Positions 21,790 to 31,668 of a stretch of DNA of 64,000 bases are shown here, piece after piece. The first letter of the stretch is position 1, and the number at the start of each line of letters is the position of its first letter. The stretch lies in contig JAULSU010000002.1 of NCBI GenBank assembly GCA_030512335.1, forward strand, positions 248,001 to 312,000, in the 5' to 3' direction. The stretch comes from Immersiella caudata. Its lineage: Eukaryota > Ascomycota > Sordariomycetes > Sordariales > Lasiosphaeriaceae. The notes under the pieces are model-generated. The model was not told where the DNA came from, searched no databases, and saw nothing but the letters and a program-made list of their open reading frames with translations. The position numbers and the translations under genes were made by a program.

Positions 21790-21876
21790 GTTATATACAT
21801 TATCGGTATCTGGCCTACCGTATCTCGTGTACCATCTCTATTGAACTGCCAATTTTTTGATACGTCCCAGCGACGT

Positions 21877-23149
21877 TCACCTCGACCCCCTCCCATCCAT
21901 ACCCTCCAATCGCGAAATCCTCTGATCCAGCTGCGTCCTCTCCTCTTCAATCTGTTGAAGCTGTAAAATCCGCAATCTCTGAACATCCAACGCTTCTCTT
22001 CGTGCCCGGAGGGCTTCTAGTTCAGAAGCTGTTTGAGGCACCGCTGCTGACGCGTTGACTTAGGTAGATTCAAATAAGGCGTCGTGTCGTACTGAACGGG
22101 TGAACTTCTTGCTGAGTTGTGCCCGCCCGGGAGGCTGTTGGGCGGTGGTACTGGTAATGATATTGGTAGTTCGGTTGGTGATGTGTTTTGCCTAGGAGAA
22201 GAATCAATCTGAGGGGTTGTTAGCACTTGCAGCGGGTATGCAGAGGGTTATTTGGTAAGGTGTGTACCTCCGGAAGTGTAGGTTGAGAAGTCGCTTTGAT
22301 GGGCAGGAGAGGCTGATCAGCCAGCCTGCCGGCATCCGAGTCACCCCATCTTGCACCGGGATCTCCAACTTCAACCTGCATCTCGGCAAGTTGCAGACGC
22401 TTGGATCGATAACGTCTGATAAAAGTAACCAGGGCAATGCACCCGAGTACAGCGGCAACACCCACGCCAGCCCCAATGCCGGCTTTGACTCCTGTCGAAA
22501 TAGCACCGTAGCCATTTCCCTCATCGGCGACATGCGGAAATGTTGGTGTTTGACGTGCGCCAGTTGGTCCTATAGTACCGCCGGTGGGTGTAGGCGTAGG
22601 AGACACAAACTTCAGACCCGGCGTCAAAGGGTGAGTCTCCAACAAGGAGAGGTCGGATGACTTCCATCGAACTTGCATCATGATGCGGGAGTCGGTGGTA
22701 AGCCCCGACGTGTAGTAAGCAAAGGATTCACCCTTACTGCTGCAGGTAAAGCCGCTGCCCACCAACGGGCATGTCAGCATGGATGACAGCATTTTGTCTA
22801 AACTCATAAGAAAAGGTACCTAGGTAGGTAGGTAGGTAGGTACCAAAGTAGCTGAAATAAGAGAGACTTAATTACCCCACGACGCACTGCACAGCAGTCT
22901 CCCCATCCGCCAGCGGCGGTCCCTGGACAGAAGAGTTCCGACGACACCCAGATGTGAAGCCTTGAGGACATATCGCGGGGGAGTAGTAGCCGACATCCAG
23001 ATTCCAGTACCGAGCCCAGCCCGGGGGAAACACTCCGTTGAGCTGATCCAAGCGTCGGAAAAAATGTCAAGACCACACGGCGGCGTCCACACTGTTGTGA
23101 GGGCCGTCGCGGGCGAGGTTCGCGTAGTGGGCGAAGTAGTAGTAGCCAT
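21877..23149 (-). CDS. Single-pass membrane protein with Cys-rich ectodomain, frame-broken
   Basis: The parts read in order along the minus strand. From the ATG at 23149 come a Thr-rich start, TTVWTPPCGLDIF and STECFP. In another frame come GWARYWNLDVGYYSPAICPQ, GFTSGC and DGETAVQC. After an intron with the TAGG repeat come MLTCPLVGSGFTCSSKGE, VRWKSSD and ETHPLTPG, a TM helix (VKAGIGAGVGVAAVLGCIAL then basic RRYRSKR), and a cytosolic Pro/Ser-rich tail. A good intron (22267-22209, TGCTAAC branch) precedes IDSSPRQNTSP. The end is a coiled coil with RILQLQQIEEE and QLDQRIS. This is the layout of a common fungal surface protein family of unknown role. Two one-base breaks are needed: at a C5 run near 23048 (ECFP to GWAR) and near 22064 (LNLPK to VNASAA). 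Decay or assembly error are both possible. Confidence 0.6.
22821..22840 (+). repeat. TAGG tetranucleotide repeat inside an intron
   Basis: Five TAGG units, flanked on both sides by GGTACC, lie within the first intron of the minus-strand membrane protein gene. On the sense strand they read CCTA and supply several tandem CTAG-like acceptors, so the splice site there is ambiguous. Confidence 0.85.
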
Positions 23150-23565
23150 CCTCACGTTGACTACCTCCCCGAGGTGGCTAGAAATCGCAACCCCTGAGAC
23201 GAACCCCAGATATTAAATCGTTGCGCCGGCGACTAAGGTGGTGGGATGACTGGGGTTTGCACTGCAACGACTTTGTTGGTGGGACAAGAAAACAGCGCGA
23301 GACAAATTTCGGGACGCGAGAGAGCCTGGTGGCCGGGAAATCGGCATTTTCAGTCAGAATCAATTGTGGCGTTTTCAGCTGAAATGCAAATGCAGCCTCG
23401 ACGGCGAACCACGGTGTTTTCACGCGCAGATGGCGTCCTAGGCGCTCGATGCACCCAATTGAAGAGTGTCAAACCCTCACTGACCAAAATAACTGGCTTG
23501 GCCTGATGCAGAGACTGCCAGAAACATGGGTAGGTATTGCGCTGTTATCATTGTTGTATATACAC
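23150..23565. other. Intergenic between same-strand genes
   Basis: Space upstream of the single-pass membrane gene and downstream of the rhodopsin-domain gene. No gene seen. Confidence 0.45.
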
Positions 23566-24862
23566 TCAAAACTTGCCCTCAACCCTCTCCACCTCAACCC
23601 CCTTCCACCCCAAACTTCCCGACCCAGACTCACCTCCCTTCGCCACCAACTCGACATCATCACCGCCCCTCCCAACCCCAGTACCATTCTTCGCCGTGCC
23701 CCGTCCCGACTTCGACCCCTTGAACGGGTATCCGTTAGAGTTGGAATTGTTACCCAGGCGATAAGCCTGCGACGTGGCGAGTCGTCTCTCGCGGACGAGG
23801 ACGCGGAGGGTGGGGATGCAGGCTGCCATCATGGTGACGGTGCCTTCGGCGATGTCCCAGTTGAAGAGCTCGACTTCATTGTCTTTACTTTTGTTAGTCG
23901 CTGTTGGGGGGGGATGTTTGTGTTTGTATTCCGTCTTGAGGTGAGAGATGGAGGGAAGGGGGGGGGGGGGGGGGGGGTGGAAGGTAGATGGTGACTCACA
24001 GGCATCACCTGAACCGAGGTTGGGAAGGGCGATGCATTTGGCGATGGCGAATGCGCCGGCGCTGGGGAATGTTAACAGGGGTTGCTTTCAGTCGGGTTGA
24101 CTCTGGATGGACTCACATGATACCCATGCTCATGGCAGCAATCACGCCGATCTTCTCTCGAAGCTTGAGCTTGACATCGCGCAGAATGGTCCAGGGCAGA
24201 GCGGCCAATGTAAAGTCCATGAGGGCGCCGTATGCTGTACAAGCCACAGTGGTAAGCTTGCAGGCTACCGAATTGCCAAACCCATCAAGGGGAAAGTGAT
24301 ATTTACCTCCCATCCCAATCCAAACCTTCGTCCCTACCTTGGGCGCCCAACACCACCCCTCCTCCATGGGATTCCACGTCTTCGAAATCGGCTCGCACTG
24401 AATCCACGGGACCAAGGCGCTGATAAATGTCGTAATGTTAATAGTCACAATACAAAACCACACAAAAGCCTTTGTCCTGCCCTTGGTAAGACGTAACAAC
24501 GTAATCCCAAACGACGTCTTCGTCCATCCCAGCGTCGTCAGCGTGAAAGTTGCACGGGCGCTGATGATTTTGATGTACGCCGCTAGATCCGAGATGCGAA
24601 GGTCCCAGCTGTGATGACCCAGCCCATTCTCGACGACGAGGGTAGTGGTGAGACCGCCGGTGACGATGATGGTGACCCAGGCACCCAACAAAATCCAGTC
24701 GTCCCACCAAAGGCTGCGGCCGGTGAGGCGTTTTGCGTAGATGCGTAGACCGAGGAAGATGGTTGCGAAGACGGTCAAGGTCCAGTGGACACCGAGTATG
24801 ACAGGACCGCGATCATCGTGTGGGAGGAGAGCAAGCTCTTCGGGTGTTGGCGGGGCGGACAT
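23566..24862 (-). CDS. Fungal rhodopsin-domain (PTH11-related) seven-TM membrane protein
   Basis: Protein of 350 residues from four exons: 24862-24307, 24234-24117, 24061-24000 and 23882-23566. Introns of 72, 55 and 117 bp have good donors (GTAAAT, GTGAGT, GTGAGT); the last has a CTAAC branch point. The layout is that of the fungal rhodopsin-domain family: GVHWTLTVFATIFLGLRIYA, KRLTGRSLWWDDWILLGAW, an Ala/Ile-rich helix pair, TKTSFGITLLRLTKGRTKAF, WIQCEPISKTWNP before GWCW, then YGALMDFTLAALPW and REKIGVIAAMSMGI-IAG. The two loop Cys (QCEP and GWCW) and LPW are hallmark positions. The start at 24862 is the first ATG with a plausible extracellular N-terminus. Members include PTH11-type receptors, but most have no known ligand. 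The tail is Gly-rich and cytosolic. Confidence 0.88.
23958..23977 (+). repeat. 20-base G run within an intron
   Basis: An uninterrupted run of 20 G, which is C20 on the coding strand, lies inside the last intron of the rhodopsin-domain gene, near its donor. Its length is prone to slippage. Confidence 0.9.
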
Positions 24863-25564
24863 GGTGTCTCGAGTCCTGCTGTTGCGAGTCAAATATGGGG
24901 AAAAGAGGCGGAATGATCCGTCGTGTTGCTGGGTGGATGGAACCAAGGGGGCGGGTGCGGATGCGAGTGCGGGTCTTGGATGCGCTGAAGGGTATAACCC
25001 GCCATTATATCGTCGCAGCGACCTAACTTCCCCCTCAGCTCGACACTAGGCCCGTGGTTGGGGAGATCGCCATGGCCTTCATCTTGAACACACAGACAGT
25101 GTCAAAGAACGCAGTGCACCGAAGTACACATATGCGAGCCAATTGCAGAGAAAGTCAATTGCCACAGTTCTCCCAGCTCGCACACCTCCAGCAGAATACG
25201 GTCCAAGATTGTCTGTCCACTGGCCCGTGTTCCACACATTCTTTCTGCCAGAGCCAGCTCTCAAACGCCGGGCCGTGCGCCGACTGTCGTCCCCGCCCCC
25301 GCATTGCCTAGCAGCGAACCAGCGACGGCGGTGACGGGTAGGGTAGCGGGCCGCACAGACGGGCTCTGAGCGACGCTATCGAAGAATGCATAGAAGGAGT
25401 TTGCGTGGAAGGGTTCCTTCCATGGGCCTCACTTGATGTTCATCTCGATTTCCTTTTCCGCGGGTTCCTAGACTGTAAATGGTAGGGACTGCATGCCTAA
25501 GTGAAGCCACGGCGATGAGTAGATGTGATTGGAGCCCTTGACTCCGTCTAGTGACTCTCCGCGT
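24863..25564. other. Intergenic between same-strand genes
   Basis: Promoter of the rhodopsin-domain gene and 3' region of the M3 peptidase gene. Short open frames only; nothing supportable. Confidence 0.45.
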
Positions 25565-27765
25565 TTAAACACCAAGCCACTTGTAGAACGGCGCCGCATC
25601 CGGTTCCCTCCCCAGGAACTCCAGCAAGGTCTCCCTCTCTGGTCGACTGCCCCCCTTCTCCAACATTCCCCTGAGCCCTCTCCCCGCCTGCTGGTTGTCA
25701 CCGTCCCCCTTGAACACGTTCTCCCAAATATCCATGGCGTACATCTCCGAGAGTAGATACCCATAGTATCCCGCGTGGTAATCACCGCAGATCATGTTTG
25801 TGAATCCCGTGTACGGATTTAAGCACCCGTCTCCCTCGCCTTGATGCCAGGGTGTGGCTAGGGGTGAAACCTCCCTCAGCAGCTGGCCATATGTCGCGGA
25901 AATGTCCACTTTCTCCAAGGCCTCCCGACTGGTCGGATCGTGGATGGCAAAGTCCCAGGTGCTGATGTGGACGTCACCTAGGTAGTCGAGGGCTCGGCCG
26001 AGGGGAAGGAGCTTGAGGAGATGGTTAATAGCAGCGTCGGAAAGATGGGGATCAGGAGGCGCAGATTGTGTAGCATGTTTCTCTTGCCAGTGTCGCAGGT
26101 TGGCCTCGGAGAGAGTGGCGTAGTGCCGGCCGATGCGTTTGAGTTGGGATGGCACGCGTAGCCAGTTTTCGAGCAGTTGGCTGGGGGCTTCTCCGAAGTC
26201 GACGACGGTTCCTGAAGAGCCGTGGAATCGCGCAAATGCTGTCTTGGACACGAGGTTGTGAATGCCATGGCCGAGCTCGTGGAAGAGTTGAGTAGCGTCG
26301 TGATGCGACAGAAGGGAAGGCCGGGTGTCGGTGGGCTTCCTGAACGGGCAGAATAAGATGGTCGATGGGTAGTTTCTGGAGCCGTCGGGGCGGGTGTATC
26401 CCTGTATCTATGTCAGCCATTGAATCGTATTAGTTGAGAAGGGGCCCATACCGGGACAAGACTCCGGCAGACTGGAGATTGCGGCTTGAAGTCGCGGGTA
26501 TAGAGGTCAAGATACAGAAAACCAACAAAGTCGCCGCCCTCCCCTTCCGTATTCCACACGCTGAGGAGCTGGACGTCCTCATGCCACGCGTCGTATTGGA
26601 CAGGACAATCCTCGCTAGCTTTCCTGAACACCAACCCAAAAAGATCCCCCATGACCTCCAGCATCACATTAACCGTATGCTGCAGAGAAAAGTATTCGGA
26701 AATCTCGGCATGGTCCACGCTTTGCTCTTCGTTTCCAAGGCGGGCTTTCCGTGCGTAGAATGAGGCATCCCACCGGTAAACATGCCCATCCCACTCTTCA
26801 CCCTTGCCTTCCAGATCTCTCCCCTTCAGCTCGCCGAAAGCCTCCACCTCTCGTTTTGCCACTGGGATCAGTGCTTCGCGAAGACCCTTGAGAAGCTCGT
26901 GGACGGTGCTGGTGTCGCCGGCCATCTTGTCCTGAACCACCATCGCCGCGTGACTTTGATATCCAAGTAGGCGAGCAGCTTCATCGCGAAGGAGTGTGAT
27001 CTCTTTGAAGATGGGGATGTTGTTGTTGCAGCGATTGTCACGAGCGATATGCAACCGACGTCGCGTTTCCTCCTTGGCAGCGGCAGCTGATACCCATCCC
27101 GAGTCGTTGGAGAAGTCCAAGAAGAGTTTGCCTTCGTTCTCATCAGTGCCTTTCTCCATTGCGGCTATGGCTCGCTCCGGCACGCCTTCTAACTCATCGA
27201 GCGTGAACCAGATGCCTTTGGTTTGCTCGTCGAGGTTGGCGGCACATTCGTCAGACAGGCTGTTGATACGGCGTCGAATCGAGACATACCGCTCTCGAAG
27301 CGGGCCTGCAGGAAGATTGAGGCCATTTTGCAGAAAATCTCTGTGGATTTGCTCGAGGAAGTGTCGACCTTCGGGTTCAGGCTCGGGTGACTTTTTCGAG
27401 TTGATAGAATGGCGCACTGCGTCGACAAGTCTGTAGATATCATCACGATGTTGCAATTGGAGATAGAGTTCGTCCAGCGCATCTCCTGCTTGCCTTGCAG
27501 CTTCACGTAGTTCGCCGTTCAGAGATGTCGTTCGGAAGGAGCGAAGAATGCCCGATCCGGAGAGCCGTGCGTTTTCGGCGTGTGCCAGGGGGACAATAAC
27601 GTTGTCAAAGGTGGCGGCATCGAGAGACGCATTTGAGACAATTGTGTCAATGGCATTGTTGGCCGTTTCGATTAAATTTTGCAGTCTTTTCGAAATGGAA
27701 GCTGGTGTGAGGTTGAAGGAGGGAGGTGGCTGCGGGGGAACGAATGCTGTGGGTCTCTGATCCAT
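25565..27765 (-). CDS. M3-family metallo-oligopeptidase (thimet/saccharolysin type)
   Basis: Protein of 716 residues from exons 27765-26452 and 26401-25565, with a 50-bp intron (GTATGG donor, ATACAG acceptor). The zinc motif is HELGH at about residues 479-483, encoded at 26275-26261, with a downstream Glu expected in the following helix. Upstream GFLYLDLYTRDFKPQSPVC and GYTRPDGSR and downstream YHAGYYGYLLSEMYAMDIW are signature blocks of M3 peptidases (thimet oligopeptidase, Prd1/saccharolysin, Oct1). There is no signal or clear mitochondrial presequence from MDQRPTAF, so a cytosolic enzyme cutting short peptides is likely. The frame extends upstream of 27765 for 30 codons without a better start. 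With the secreted proteases and the peptide transporter it fits intracellular peptide breakdown. The frame is intact throughout. Confidence 0.9.
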
Positions 27766-28234
27766 TTTGCGATGCACTATTATGACTTCTCCTCGTTCTT
27801 CGCCCACCTGGGGCCTGCGGAGAGGTATCAGAAAGCACTGGTACCTTTTAAACAACTCTTGGTGGTTCCCTGCAGATTCACTGTAACCATATCTTGCATG
27901 CCATTATATTAGGCCGATAGGACAGAGTCCTCATGAAATGTTTGCTCTGCAGCCTCTAAGTGCAGCGTGCGTGTCCGCTCGGCAATCATGATTGCTGCCT
28001 TGGGGCCTTAGCCGCCATTCGAGGAGCACGGACTCGCCTACGCTTTGCCTCCATCGCGCAGATGCTGCTCCCGCAAGCGGCCGCGACCGGGTAATGCCCC
28101 ACCCGTAATTCCAGCCTCGCGCCTTTCGACAAAAAATTGCCGGGGGGGTGCCAGAGCGGGGTTGTGACTTCGGCTTTCCATGAGCGCAGCCAGATCCTCA
28201 ACATTCAAAGCAGCAGTACACAAACAGCAGCCAT
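27766..28234. promoter_or_regulatory. Shared divergent promoter region, M3 peptidase / HET gene
   Basis: 469 bases separate the start codons of the M3 peptidase (-) and HET-domain (+) genes. Both promoters must lie here. No TATA box or known operator stands out. Confidence 0.45.
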
Positions 28235-29695
28235 ATGGCGCCCCAAGCCAGCATTTCTGGTACCGCGACAGGCACCAGCCCGGAGCGCCCATTCACCCAC
28301 CAACAACTGTCCCCCGACCGAGCCCAAATCCGACTTATCAAGCTCCTCCCCTGCTCCCCCTGGAAACTCCCCGTGGTAAAATGCACATTAGAGACCTTCG
28401 ACGTTGACACCAAACCCCAGTATTCCGCGCTGTCCTACACATGGGGAACCGGTCCCCTTTCTCGAAAAATCCACATCAGCGACAAACCCTTTTTCGTCTC
28501 CCAAAATCTCTACTCCTTCCTAGCATCTTCTTTAACTCTCGGTGGGCAAGAAGACGCCTTCGGGGGTGCGTACGTACCGAGGAGGCCGCCATGTGGATTC
28601 CAAGGGAAGGGATATCTCTGGGTAGATCAGCTTTGCATCGACCAATCCCCCGGTGCTGTAGCCGAAAGGAACGAACAGGTTGCGCGTATGGATCAAGTGT
28701 ATATGGATGCGGATAAGGTGTATGCGTGGTTGGGCGAAGGCGATGAAAACGTCCGGGAGGTCTTGCGACTGACGCGAGGTATCAAATATCGACCGTTCTC
28801 GTACAAAAACGATTGGGATGCTTCGGCTTTTCAGGATCTGGCGTATTGGACGCGTGCCTGGGTTGTGCAAGAGATGGCGTTGGCTAGGGAGTTGATCTTT
28901 ATGTACGGGGAGGAGGCAGCGACTTCGGAAGAGGTGGAGTTGATGTTGAAGAATAACATATATCTGCGAGCGGGAGGGGACGACGGTGTGTCCAGGGGTT
29001 TGGTTTTTGGAGATTTGGTGCGCGCGGTGAAGGAACAGATACATCGACCTGGGTCCAATCTCTCGACACTGCCCGAGACGTTGTTGATGTATCAAGATTG
29101 CAAGCTAACCCACGACAAGATCTACGCGTTCCAGAATCTGTGGCCCGAAAGTAAGCGGATCACGGTGAACTACGCCTGGACGGAGCTAGAGCTCTTTGGC
29201 GCGGTGATGGATAAGTTGGCTAGCACGACGCTGAACAAGGGATTCTTCGCAGCGGAGCCGTTTGCAAACGGCTTGAACATTCTACCTGATGACTTCACGA
29301 AACAGCTAAACCGACTCAACACCGAGGTTTGGAAATTGGACCAAGATATCATCGATAGAAAGTCTCGCCGCTACAAGGTTTGGGCTCCCCGGTTGAATCC
29401 AGCCTGTCGAGAGGGTGAGAGCCCTTGGGCAAAGCTCCAGCTGGCTTGCAAAGACGGGGTTACAGCGCTGCTCGGGGGTTCGAGCAAGCCGCAATATCCG
29501 GGACTGTGGGTGGGAGATCCTTGGAAGAAGCTCTTGAACGGATGGCTGGCACTGTGTGTGTGCGGCAAGTCGAGAAACCTGTTCACCGACCCTGAATGTT
29601 CTTGCGGGAATTCGGAATGGGAGAGGAAAGCTAGCGCAAAGTATAGCTGGATGAAGGTGGAAAAGACGACGATTGTCATGCCATTGTTTAATTGA
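28235..29695 (+). CDS. HET-domain (heterokaryon incompatibility) protein
   Basis: Single-exon gene for 486 residues. The N-terminal ~180 residues are a HET domain (PF06985) with its three blocks: QYSALSYTWGTGP, GYLWVDQLCIDQSPGAVAER with QVARMDQVYMDADKVYAWLG, and DLAYWTRAWVVQEMALAREL. HET domains are TIR-like modules that trigger cell death when incompatible strains fuse, or when a partner protein activates them. After the domain comes an alpha-helical region of ~250 residues without a recognised motif, then a C-terminal Cys cluster (LCVCGKSR, PECSCGNSEW) that could bind a metal. No NACHT, WD or ankyrin part is fused, so it is a stand-alone HET protein that would depend on a separate sensor. 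It is convergent with the gene at 29806-31668, ending 110 bases away. Confidence 0.92.
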   Translation: MAPQASISGTATGTSPERPFTHQQLSPDRAQIRLIKLLPCSPWKLPVVKCTLETFDVDTKPQYSALSYTWGTGPLSRKIHISDKPFFVSQNLYSFLASSLTLGGQEDAFGGAYVPRRPPCGFQGKGYLWVDQLCIDQSPGAVAERNEQVARMDQVYMDADKVYAWLGEGDENVREVLRLTRGIKYRPFSYKNDWDASAFQDLAYWTRAWVVQEMALARELIFMYGEEAATSEEVELMLKNNIYLRAGGDDGVSRGLVFGDLVRAVKEQIHRPGSNLSTLPETLLMYQDCKLTHDKIYAFQNLWPESKRITVNYAWTELELFGAVMDKLASTTLNKGFFAAEPFANGLNILPDDFTKQLNRLNTEVWKLDQDIIDRKSRRYKVWAPRLNPACREGESPWAKLQLACKDGVTALLGGSSKPQYPGLWVGDPWKKLLNGWLALCVCGKSRNLFTDPECSCGNSEWERKASAKYSWMKVEKTTIVMPLFN

Positions 29696-29805
29696 GACGG
29701 CCAGAGCTGCTGGCTCAAAGATTACAAAACCTTTCTTTCGCCAATTTAACTTGCCAACCTCAACTCTCGACCACCATGCTCCCCTTAACAGTCACAAAAC
29801 AACAT

Positions 29806-31668
29806 TCAGTGAATCGGCGCGTCACGCGTAAACCGCTGGGAAAGCGTCGTGTCATCCGCAAACGCCGCATCCACCGCCGGCGTCACCGCCACCAAGCCCG
29901 CGGCACCCGCCAACAGCGACACGATGGTCTTGTACGAGCGGTTGAACAACCAATCGCTGTGGTACGGGTTGAACCCGACGTTGAGCTTGCAGCGGCCGTA
30001 GCGGCTCTCAAACAGCATCTTGATCTCGTTGAGTCCGCCAGCTGGCATCCCCAGTGCCACGGGGGTCGGGTAGGCGCTCGCGGGCATGCTCGAGTTGACC
30101 TCGGCCGCCCAGGCGCATTGCCACACAGGGCCGCCGTCGGCCGGCGCCGTGTTCATGTCGGCCAGGAAGCCGTACCGGTTGGTGTCGTTCAGGGCGGGCA
30201 GGGTCCCAAAGGTGATGCCCCACAGAGCGTTGAAATACGAAGGCAGCGGGTCGGGCGGGCCCAAGGCGGCGAGGAGGCCGCCGTCATTGTCTGAGAAGGG
30301 GGCCAAGGGGAACACGGGCGGCTGATTCCTCTCCTCGGCGATCAACGGGGGCGTCGTGGGCAGTTTGCCAATGGGGCCCGTGAGGCTGGCGCGGTGGCGG
30401 AGCCGATCGATCGCGATCAGCCGGGCGCGTTCCACGGGCAGGAGAGCGGCGGGGGCGCCCGGCGGCGTGATGACGACTGGGGGTCCGGGTGCGGGGGGCG
30501 GCGGGACAGCGGGCGGGATGACGGGCAGCTGGGCGAGCTGGGCGAAAAAGGGGGCTAGCGCCGGGCGCAAGCGGACGATCTCGCGGGCGATGGACACGGG
30601 CGATGTTTTGGGGAGCTGGGGAAACGAGTTTTTCTGGGTCGAGTTGCCGTTGGCGGCGATGGTGATGGAGCTGGCCACTAGCAGGTAGGTGAGCAGACCC
30701 TTGATCAGGGCGGTCATGGTACCGGCCGAACTGGGGATGATGAAGTGGGCATCAACCTGCTCCCTGGCCCGCCGCCACATGGCCGCGTAGGTCTGGGAGC
30801 GGTACATCTCGATTGTGGGGGCGGGCCTGACGTCGCCGATGGGTGAGTCGAGGCGCACAGCACGGAAGCCGATCGCCTCGCGCAGGCGCAGCGAGACGGA
30901 CTCGGCCCAAATGGAGGACCAGCTTGCAATCCAGTCGTCCAGGTTGCTCGACAGAGTGCGGACGTTCAGCTGGTAGTTGACCTGCACGTCGGCCCAACGC
31001 TTGTCCCCGCCCCAAAAGGAAACGTACGCGTCCCAGCGCACCGGGGTGTTGGTCACTGGGTCCAAGCCCCTGGGGTGCACGCCATTTTCGAATTGGAGGA
31101 TGGACGGCGACTTGGTCAACTGGAACCGCTCGAACCGCGGCTCCAGGTGCAACTCTCCGTGCACTCGGCGATTGTACTCCTCGACCAGCGTCTGAAGCGG
31201 GAACCACCAGAAACCCTTGTGCTCACCCTCGTCTCGCAAGGCGTGCGAGTCGACCGCAGGCGTCTGCAGCTTGAGATGATCCATGGCGGCCACAAACGCC
31301 TTGGCCGCCTTGCGTGACGAGATCCAATAAGCGTGGTCATCCACGGGTGCGGCCGCCGTCCCCAGCTCCAAGATGCAGAAACCTGCTGTCTTGGCAGGGT
31401 GGCCAGCGATCCTCAACTCCATCGAGGCGTGAGCATCGCCCACGCCGCGGAAACCCCAGTCGCTCTGCCACTGGATGTTCCCCGTGACGTCCAAGAAACC
31501 GGCGGGGTCCGGAGGCACGAGGATGGACTCAAGTCCGATCATGGTCTGCTCCTGCGACTGGGCTCCGACGGCCGGCGCCCACCAGTCATTTCCGTCTCCA
31601 TGCTTTCGAAATGTGAGGCGGATGCCGTGCAGCTCAATCTCGAGCCCGAAGCGAAGGGGCGAAGCCAT
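29806..31668 (-). CDS. Large intronless protein of unknown family
   Basis: Single-exon gene for 620 residues from the ATG at 31668. The N-terminus, SPLRFGLEIELHGIRLTFRK, and a later FCILELGTAAAPVDDHAYW give a weak FGxEIE ... ExxTxP arrangement, as in amidoligase-like proteins. This is only a suggestion. A middle part includes RWADVQVNYQLNVRTLSSNL and a hydrophobic stretch starting LIKGLLTYLLVASSITIA. A Pro/Ala-rich linker (PPAVPPPPAPGPP) follows at about residues 385-420, then a C-terminal region with WQCAWAAEVN and a final hydrophobic helix (TIVSLLAGAAGLVAVTPAV). There is no signal peptide. I do not recognise the family and assign no function. It is convergent with the HET gene, which is worth noting but is not proof of a link. 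Confidence 0.75.
   Translation of the reverse strand: MASPLRFGLEIELHGIRLTFRKHGDGNDWWAPAVGAQSQEQTMIGLESILVPPDPAGFLDVTGNIQWQSDWGFRGVGDAHASMELRIAGHPAKTAGFCILELGTAAAPVDDHAYWISSRKAAKAFVAAMDHLKLQTPAVDSHALRDEGEHKGFWWFPLQTLVEEYNRRVHGELHLEPRFERFQLTKSPSILQFENGVHPRGLDPVTNTPVRWDAYVSFWGGDKRWADVQVNYQLNVRTLSSNLDDWIASWSSIWAESVSLRLREAIGFRAVRLDSPIGDVRPAPTIEMYRSQTYAAMWRRAREQVDAHFIIPSSAGTMTALIKGLLTYLLVASSITIAANGNSTQKNSFPQLPKTSPVSIAREIVRLRPALAPFFAQLAQLPVIPPAVPPPPAPGPPVVITPPGAPAALLPVERARLIAIDRLRHRASLTGPIGKLPTTPPLIAEERNQPPVFPLAPFSDNDGGLLAALGPPDPLPSYFNALWGITFGTLPALNDTNRYGFLADMNTAPADGGPVWQCAWAAEVNSSMPASAYPTPVALGMPAGGLNEIKMLFESRYGRCKLNVGFNPYHSDWLFNRSYKTIVSLLAGAAGLVAVTPAVDAAFADDTTLSQRFTRDAPIH

Noticed and set aside
22018..22110. 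An intron explaining the frame change in the membrane-family tail
   Set aside because: Only GTTCAC or GTACGA donors are available; the first is a poor donor and the second gives the wrong phase, so a one-base break is simpler.
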